From contig JBIJDM010000074.1 of NCBI GenBank assembly GCA_044344145.1, positions 1 to 11,207 on the forward strand: a DNA stretch of 11,207 nt, written 5' to 3'. Shown one piece after another: positions 6,415 to 11,207 of this stretch (the stretch's first letter is position 1; the number at the start of each line of letters is the position of its first letter). The position numbers and the translations under genes were made by a program. A model generated the notes under the pieces. It saw nothing but the letters and a program-made list of their open reading frames with translations. It was not told the DNA's origin and searched no databases. This DNA is from JBAXGE01 sp044344145. Lineage in GTDB: Bacteria; Planctomycetota; Phycisphaerae; WQYP01.

Positions 6415-7449
6415 TCAGCGGGTTTCCCAGCACGCGGCCAGATGCTGTGGATCATTCCCCTTGGATTCCAGCGGGGGCAATTCCACGCGGCAGCGTGGTT
6501 GGGCATATTTGCAGCGCGGATGAAACGGACAACCGCCGGGGGGATTGGCGGGTGAGGGAACTTCCCCTTCCAGCATGATGCGCTGGCCGGTCTTGTCGGG
6601 ATTGGGCTTGGGGACGGCCGACAAGAGCGCCATGGTGTAGGGATGCTTAGGATCACGATAGAGCGATTTGGCGGGGGCGATTTCCACGATGCGGCCCAGA
6701 TACATCACCGCCACACGGTCGGAGAAGTGTTCTACCACAGCGAGATTGTGGGCGATGAACAGATAGCTCAGGCCGAATTCCTGGCGTAAATCTGCCAGCA
6801 GATTCAGTACTTGCGCCTGGATCGAAACGTCCAGCGCAGACACGGGTTCATCGCAGACGATAAATTTGGGGTTCAAGGCCAAAGCACGGGCGATGCCGAT
6901 CCGCTGGCGTTGGCCACCGGAGAATTCATGCGGGTAACGGCCAGCCGCCGAACGGGGCAACCCGACCTTATCCAAGAGTTCCATCACCTTGGGACGTAAC
7001 TCATCCCGGCCCACCAGTCGGTGCACCAGCAAGGGTTCGCCGACGATGGATTCCACCGTCATCCGCGGATTCAGCGAGCCTACGGGGTCCTGAAAGATGA
7101 TCTGCATATTGATCCGCAGGGGGCGCAGCGCCCGCTGGCTGAGGGCGAAAATATCCTGCCCGTTAAAGCGCACTTGACCGCTGATATGAGTTCCGCCGGT
7201 GGGCTCGATCAAACGCAGAATGGTACGGCCCACGGTGGTCTTGCCACAGCCCGATTCGCCCACCAGCCCCAGCGTCTCGCCGGGGGCGATGGTGAATGAA
7301 ACGCCTTCGACCGCGCGGACGTAGCCCACAATGCTGCGGAATACGCCGCGTTTGATGGGGAAATGGGTACGTAAGTCCTGCACATCCAGCAAGGGTTGCG
7401 CAGCGATTACCGGGGGAGCCAGCGTGGGATCATGGGCGGTTGGGTTCAT
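6415..7449 (-). CDS. dppF: Dipeptide/oligopeptide-type ABC importer ATPase, DppF/OppF-like
   Basis: This 344-residue cytoplasmic ATPase is the second motor subunit of an Opp/Dpp-type importer. Walker A is GESGCGKT (64-71), the Q-loop Gln is 120, the ABC signature FSGGQ is at 176-180, Walker B ends in Asp200-Glu201, and the switch His is 234. The C-terminal oligopeptide-transporter domain carries Cys307, Cys313 and Cys320 in 'CPFHPRCKYAQPRC', the arrangement usual for this family. An N-terminal extension of about 20 residues precedes the first strand. Its ATG overlaps the upstream ATPase stop (ATGA, 4 bases), with an AGGTGA ribosome binding site inside that gene, so the two ATPases are made together as the heterodimer expected for the family. 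The stop is two bases from the convergent rhamnosidase stop and no terminator is visible. The symbol denotes the family; dpp and opp cannot be told apart here. Confidence 0.93.
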   Translation of the reverse strand: MNPTAHDPTLAPPVIAAQPLLDVQDLRTHFPIKRGVFRSIVGYVRAVEGVSFTIAPGETLGLVGESGCGKTTVGRTILRLIEPTGGTHISGQVRFNGQDIFALSQRALRPLRINMQIIFQDPVGSLNPRMTVESIVGEPLLVHRLVGRDELRPKVMELLDKVGLPRSAAGRYPHEFSGGQRQRIGIARALALNPKFIVCDEPVSALDVSIQAQVLNLLADLRQEFGLSYLFIAHNLAVVEHFSDRVAVMYLGRIVEIAPAKSLYRDPKHPYTMALLSAVPKPNPDKTGQRIMLEGEVPSPANPPGGCPFHPRCKYAQPRCRVELPPLESKGNDPQHLAACWETR

Positions 7450-8501
7450 GGTTCACCTGCCGGAACGGTTGGAGCGGGGCGTTTGAAATTTATGCCGGGG
7501 GGCGTGGCCGGGGCCGATTCATAGCCGGGGGCATAGTGACAGGCCACCCAGTGCTGGGGGGCGACTTCGCGCAGTTCGGGATAACTGGTATTGCACAGTT
7601 CTTTCTGGGCGGCGCTGCACGCCGTGCAACGCGCGGCAAAGCGGCAGGTATCCGGGTAGCGGATCGGTGAGGGGACAGTGCCGGAGATACTGAACAGGCG
7701 TTGGCTTTCCTGGCCCAGACGCGGCACACACGCCAGCAGGCCTTGCGTATACGGATGCAGCGGATTCTTAAAGAGCGCGAACACATTGGCCATCTCAACA
7801 ATGCGCCCGGCATACATCACCGCCACCACATCGGCATTTTCGGCGACGATGCCCAGATCATGGGTAATGAACAGTACCGACATGCCGGTCTGCTGTTGCA
7901 GTCGGTTGAGCAGTTCCAGGATTTGCGCTTGAATGGTGACATCCAGCGCGGTGGTGGGTTCATCGGCAATAACCAAAGCCGGTCGGCACGCCAGCGCCAT
8001 GGCGATCATGACGCGCTGTTTCATCCCGCCGGACATTTGGTGCGGGTATTCATTCAACCGCCGGGCGGGGTCGGCGATGCCCACGTCGCGCAGGGCTTGG
8101 ATGGCGATTTGCTGCGCCTGTTCGTCGGTGACTTTTTGATGCAGCAGAATGGCTTCCAACACCTGTTCGCCGATGGTGAACACCGGATTCAGGCTGGTCA
8201 TGGGCTCCTGAAAGATCATGGCGATCTTCCCGCCGCGGACCTTGCACATGGCGCGTTCGGACAGCGTCAGCAGGTTTTCCTGCTCCAGCAGGATTTCACC
8301 GGTCAGGATCGCGGGAGGAACCGGAACCAGCCGCATGATCGAAAGACTGGTGACAGACTTACCGCAACCCGACTCCCCCACCAGCGCCACGGTTTGGTTG
8401 GGATAGACCGAAAAGGATATCCCATCCACAGCGCGGGCCAGCCCGTCCGAAGTACGGAAGTGGGTCTTTAGATTGCGCACATCCAAGAGCGGTTGTTCCA
8501 T
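7446..8501 (-). CDS. dppD: Dipeptide/oligopeptide-type ABC importer ATPase, DppD/OppD-like
   Basis: This 351-residue cytoplasmic ATPase powers the importer together with the DppF-like subunit. Walker A is GESGCGKS (42-49), the Q-loop Gln is 98, the signature is MSGGM (156-160; Met replaces the usual Gln, as is common in DppD/OppD), Walker B ends in Asp180-Glu181, and the switch His is 214. The C-terminal domain holds Cys286, Cys292, Cys295 and Cys303, in a spacing (C-x5-C-x2-C-x7-C) that differs from the usual C-x5-C-x6-C. A Pro/Ala-rich tail of about 25 residues ends the protein. The start at 8501 is supported by TAAGGA 9 bases upstream, which overlaps the stop of the permease gene. The gap to the DppC-like gene is 12 bases; the downstream overlap with the DppF-like gene is 4 bases. 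Confidence 0.93.
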   Translation of the reverse strand: MEQPLLDVRNLKTHFRTSDGLARAVDGISFSVYPNQTVALVGESGCGKSVTSLSIMRLVPVPPAILTGEILLEQENLLTLSERAMCKVRGGKIAMIFQEPMTSLNPVFTIGEQVLEAILLHQKVTDEQAQQIAIQALRDVGIADPARRLNEYPHQMSGGMKQRVMIAMALACRPALVIADEPTTALDVTIQAQILELLNRLQQQTGMSVLFITHDLGIVAENADVVAVMYAGRIVEMANVFALFKNPLHPYTQGLLACVPRLGQESQRLFSISGTVPSPIRYPDTCRFAARCTACSAAQKELCNTSYPELREVAPQHWVACHYAPGYESAPATPPGINFKRPAPTVPAGEP

Positions 8502-8513
8502 AGCGACCAGTCC

Positions 8514-9842
8514 TTAAAGCTCTTTATTCGTACGCGGGTCAATCGCATCGCGCATGCGCTCGCCGAGTATGTTATAGGTTAACACAGTTAGAAAAATCGC
8601 GATCCCCGGCGGAATCGCCAGCCACGGGCGGAAGGTTTCCGCGGGATTACCGGCCTCATTCAATAACGAGCCCCAGCTCGGTAAGGGCGGCTCAATACCC
8701 ACCCCCAGAAACGACAAGCCCGACTCACTCATGACGGCCCCGGCAATGCCAAAGGTCGCGGCCACAATCACCGGCGTGAGGCCATTGGGCAACATGTGCC
8801 GGAACAACACCCGGCGGATCGGCATACCCACGGCGATGGCGGCGGAGACATAATCGAGTTTGCGCAGGCGGAAGAACTCCGCGCGTACAAAACGGGCAAT
8901 GCCGGTCCAGCCGACCAAGCCGAGGATGATCATGATCATGAAGATATTACGGCCATAGGTGGCGACGAAGATCAGGATCAGCAGGAAGGTGGGCACGGCC
9001 TCAAATATTTCAATCACACGCATACCCAGCAGATCGGCCTTGCCAGCGTAATAGCCAATCCAAGCCCCCACGGTGATGCCTATGAGCAGAGCGATCACCT
9101 CGCTGATAAAGCCGATGCCCATGACAATCCGGGTGGACCAGAGCATCCGGGCAAGTACATCGCGCCCGACGCCATCGGTACCCAGCAGGTGATCCCATGA
9201 GGGGGTATCCGGCCAGGGACGCAGGGAACGGGTACCGGCTGCGGTTTGGGTTTTCGCCTGTGCGTAGTAGGTGGGAGCCACCCACGGCAGCCACGAGGGC
9301 AATTCATTGGTACGGTCTTCCGACAGGGCTTCTTGATCGCCGAAATGCCAGGGGATGGGGGCATAGACGGCTGACCGCATGGTACCAGCCTGAATGCCGG
9401 CCTGATAATCGCGATACATGATACGGGCCGAAGGGTCTGAGGTGGTGTACCAAAGCAATAGCCCCAAGAGCACCATACCGGTGGTTATGCTGGCGCTGAT
9501 GATCAGCCGACGACTTTTGGCCATGCGGTTACGGCCAAAGTAACATAAGCTTCCCACCGTAGTGAGAGTGGCAAATCCCATTAAGACCAGATAATCCAAC
9601 CGCGTCAAATAGGTAAAAAGTGGGTAATGACGCTGCCACACCCCGGCGGAGTTTTTAATTTCCACCGTATAGGGCTGACCGTTGGCGATGAAGGGAACAA
9701 TCACGGCCATCAGGGCAATGCTGACCACAAAGCCCAGCGCGATTTTCGGGGCGATACCGCGCCAGAACGCGGTGAATACCACGTTCCAATAGCTGCGGAT
9801 CGGCGGCTCGGACACGGGGTTTAAGTGCAATTGGTCAGTCAT
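8514..9842 (-). CDS. dppC: Dipeptide/oligopeptide-type ABC importer permease, DppC-like, extended
   Basis: This 442-residue inner-membrane permease pairs with the DppB-like subunit to form the channel. Family members are usually about 280-310 residues. The first membrane segment (about 33-53) and the conserved block from 'HLLGTDGVGRDVLARM' (218) to the end are standard, including the ATPase-contacting EAA-like loop 'SAAIAVGMPIRRVLFRHMLPN' (333-353, quoted in part: Ala-Ala, Gly339, Leu351-Pro352) and the membrane segments around 240-262, 280-310, 355-380 and 405-425. Between them lies extra sequence (about 55-217). It has two more hydrophobic segments (about 83-101 and 113-132) and a long soluble region rich in Trp, Pro and Tyr (about 135-215). 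Its ATG overlaps the end of the DppB-like gene by 8 bases, so it is translationally coupled. I recall similarly long versions in planctomycetes, but cannot confirm that here. Confidence 0.92.
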   Translation of the reverse strand: MTDQLHLNPVSEPPIRSYWNVVFTAFWRGIAPKIALGFVVSIALMAVIVPFIANGQPYTVEIKNSAGVWQRHYPLFTYLTRLDYLVLMGFATLTTVGSLCYFGRNRMAKSRRLIISASITTGMVLLGLLLWYTTSDPSARIMYRDYQAGIQAGTMRSAVYAPIPWHFGDQEALSEDRTNELPSWLPWVAPTYYAQAKTQTAAGTRSLRPWPDTPSWDHLLGTDGVGRDVLARMLWSTRIVMGIGFISEVIALLIGITVGAWIGYYAGKADLLGMRVIEIFEAVPTFLLILIFVATYGRNIFMIMIILGLVGWTGIARFVRAEFFRLRKLDYVSAAIAVGMPIRRVLFRHMLPNGLTPVIVAATFGIAGAVMSESGLSFLGVGIEPPLPSWGSLLNEAGNPAETFRPWLAIPPGIAIFLTVLTYNILGERMRDAIDPRTNKEL

Positions 9843-10845
9843 AGGACACCCGCGGATCCGCCAGAGAGTAACACACGTCCACGATCAAATAGGATATCAG
9901 CGTCAGCACGCCCCCCACCAAAGCCAGCCCCTGCATAAGCGGCAGGTCTTTGGCCAGAGTTGCCTGATAGGCCAACTCGCCCATGCCTTTAATAGAGAAG
10001 ATTTTTTCGATCAGTACCGAACCGCCCAGCAAGCCGGGGATCAGACCCGCCGCCATGGTGATCAGGGGTAACATGCTGTTACGGAACACATCGCGGGTCA
10101 CCACAATATAGCCGGGGACACCTTTCGCCCGCGCGGTACGGGCCCAGTCCTGATGGATATTATCGAGCATGCTGGCCCGCATCTGCTTGGATAGATACGC
10201 AAAACCGCCGTAGGTCATGCACATCAACGGCAAAGCGAGATGATGCATGTAATCAAGCGTTACCTGCCAGTAAGTCATGCGGCTGGTGTCCGTGGACTGC
10301 AACCCCGCCGAGGGGAACCAGCCGAGATACTCGGGATTGGCCAAGTAGCCCAGTAACATGGAGCCGACCCACATGGTCGGCAGGGAATATAAGGCCAGCG
10401 TTCCCAGCCCCCACCAAAAATCAAAACCACGCCCGCGTTTCACACTCGAGAGCATTCCCCCCGGAATGGCGATCATATAAATAAGCAGGGTGGCGATGAT
10501 ATTGAGTGTGATGGTGATCGGGGCGCGTTCGAGGATCAGTTCCATCACGGGCTTACGATATTGCATAGAGCGGCCCAGATCACCCTGAACCACACGCCCG
10601 GCCCAATTCATATATTGCATGGGGATGGGAATCGGTTTGCCCTGCGCATCAATCATACCCATATGCCGCTGCAGGGCTTGTTCCTGTTCCAAGCGGGCAT
10701 TGTCGCTGGCCATGTTGCCACTGCCATCGGCCCCGGATATTTTGCCGATACCGGGTGCGAAACGCACAATCACAAAGAGCATCAGGGTCATGCCAATGAT
10801 CGTGGGGATCATCAATAAGACGCGGCGCAGGAGGTAGGTCAGCAT
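9835..10845 (-). CDS. dppB: Dipeptide/oligopeptide-type ABC importer permease, DppB-like
   Basis: The gene encodes an inner-membrane permease of 336 residues from the ATG at 10845 (348 from an in-frame GTG at 10881). I prefer the ATG because 'MLTYLLRRVLLMIPT' is the usual N-terminus of the family. Neither start has a clear Shine-Dalgarno sequence. Six membrane segments are visible (about 10-30, 107-130, 146-168, 202-222, 258-280 and 303-325). The first external loop has the characteristic 'GDLGRSMQYRKPV' (88-100) but is longer than usual, with a Gly/Ser/Asn-rich insert near 34-50. The ATPase-contacting loop is 'TARAKGVPGYIVVTRDVFRN' (237-256), followed by 'MLPL'. The last bases overlap the DppC-like gene by 8. 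The gap to the binding-protein gene upstream is 63 bases (27 if GTG is used), so the whole cluster is likely one transcript. Confidence 0.93.
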   Translation of the reverse strand: MLTYLLRRVLLMIPTIIGMTLMLFVIVRFAPGIGKISGADGSGNMASDNARLEQEQALQRHMGMIDAQGKPIPIPMQYMNWAGRVVQGDLGRSMQYRKPVMELILERAPITITLNIIATLLIYMIAIPGGMLSSVKRGRGFDFWWGLGTLALYSLPTMWVGSMLLGYLANPEYLGWFPSAGLQSTDTSRMTYWQVTLDYMHHLALPLMCMTYGGFAYLSKQMRASMLDNIHQDWARTARAKGVPGYIVVTRDVFRNSMLPLITMAAGLIPGLLGGSVLIEKIFSIKGMGELAYQATLAKDLPLMQGLALVGGVLTLISYLIVDVCYSLADPRVSYD

Positions 10846-10908
10846 CGCCACCCCCACCACCGAGGGGTGCACAAATGGCACCGGCGTAACGAAGTTGTCC
10901 GAGACTGA

Positions 10909-11207
10909 TTAGCGACCATATTTCTGCTGGGTTACCGGTACATACCAGTCACCGGATTTCATCCCGGTCAGGTAGGGTTCAATATTCTTGATCCGTCCAT
11001 TCACAAAGGTTAGCGATTCGCGCATGGATAAGAACACATACGGGGCGTCCTCGTGGATTTGCTGGTGCAACTTATGCCAGATTTCCATCCGTTTGGCTTC
11101 GTTGGTTTCGGTGCGGCCAGCCATGATGAGGCGATCCGCCTCCGCATTTTTGTACCCAATGAAGTTGGAGCCTTTACCCGCAATCTGGGAACTGTGCCAG
11201 ATTTGAT
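10909..11207 (-). CDS. Extracellular solute-binding protein of the DppA/OppA family (partial, C-terminal 98 aa)
   Basis: The frame is open from the right edge to the TAA at 10909-10911; the start and most of the protein lie outside the window. The visible part reads 'SSQIAGKGSNFIGYKN', then 'ADRLIMAGRTETNEAKR', then 'LHQQIHEDAPYVFLSM', and ends 'VTQQKYGR'. This is the characteristic C-terminal region of family 5 solute-binding proteins: an Asn-Phe-x-Gly-Tyr motif, a helix with an Arg before the 'LH..I.ED.PY.FL' strand, and a closing domain-I helix. It should be the periplasmic or lipid-anchored receptor that delivers ligand to the DppB/DppC-like channel encoded downstream. The ligand-contacting residues are mostly outside the window, so peptide, nickel or oligosaccharide ligands cannot be told apart. 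Confidence 0.88.
   Translation of the reverse strand, partial: QIWHSSQIAGKGSNFIGYKNAEADRLIMAGRTETNEAKRMEIWHKLHQQIHEDAPYVFLSMRESLTFVNGRIKNIEPYLTGMKSGDWYVPVTQQKYGR

Noticed and set aside
5828..6433. 201-residue minus-strand open frame opposite the rhamnosidase 3' end
   Set aside because: It overlaps both the conserved GH78 catalytic region and the end of the ATPase gene, and its composition is that of an antisense frame.
7701..8471. 256-residue plus-strand open frame opposite the DppD-like ATPase gene
   Set aside because: It is a His/Gln/Arg-rich shadow of a strongly conserved ATPase on the other strand, with no recognisable domain.
10846..10881. GTG start giving twelve more residues to the DppB-like permease
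   Set aside because: The family usually begins at the equivalent of the ATG at 10845, and no ribosome binding site precedes the GTG.
1..11207. Possible defence system, mobile element or CRISPR array
   Set aside because: No transposase, integrase, nuclease, repeat-spacer pattern, terminal inverted repeats or toxin-antitoxin pair was found on either strand.

Overview
The window looks like a chromosomal segment of a free-living, Gram-negative-type bacterium of moderate GC. It has a lipoprotein, a Sec-exported protein, a periplasmic-binding-protein-dependent importer and a plant or algal glycan hydrolase. The small secreted protein at 3366-4013, the long dipeptide-type permease and the EF-hand membrane protein resemble proteins I associate with the Planctomycetota/Verrucomicrobiota group, perhaps Phycisphaerae-like. 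That placement is inference from memory and there is no rRNA gene in the window to test it. I see no tRNA, rRNA, CRISPR array, insertion sequence or phage gene. Coding density is very high and no stretch over 300 bases lacks a gene.

Left part (1-2904, minus strand): a two-gene unit reading leftward. The first gene encodes a small HEAT-plus-TPR repeat protein. A stop codon overlapping a strong ribosome binding site links it to a long membrane protein that carries one canonical EF-hand loop near its N-terminus and at least three membrane segments near its C-terminus. The second gene runs off the left edge of the window. Both functions are unknown.

Middle (2905-4066): a divergent intergenic region with a perfect TATAAT that reads as TATTAT on the other strand. 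It is followed on the plus strand by a 72-residue lipoprotein and a 215-residue exported protein of unknown function, then a clear intrinsic terminator. Only 30 bases after the terminator stem and T-run a plus-strand gene begins (4097-6412). It encodes a GH78-type alpha-L-rhamnosidase without a signal peptide, with all four expected catalytic acids visible.

Right part (6415-11207, minus strand): a complete set of dipeptide/oligopeptide-type ABC importer components in the order binding protein (C-terminal 98 residues only), DppB-like permease, DppC-like permease, DppD-like ATPase, DppF-like ATPase, with overlaps or short gaps throughout. It is transcribed leftward and converges on the rhamnosidase gene, with only two bases between the stop codons. 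The DppC-like subunit is about 140 residues longer than usual, with two additional membrane segments and a large extra loop. Opp-family importers can carry oligosaccharides in some bacteria. Together with a cytoplasmic rhamnosidase next door, this raises the possibility that the importer carries rhamnose-containing oligosaccharides rather than peptides. This is a hypothesis, not something the sequence proves.
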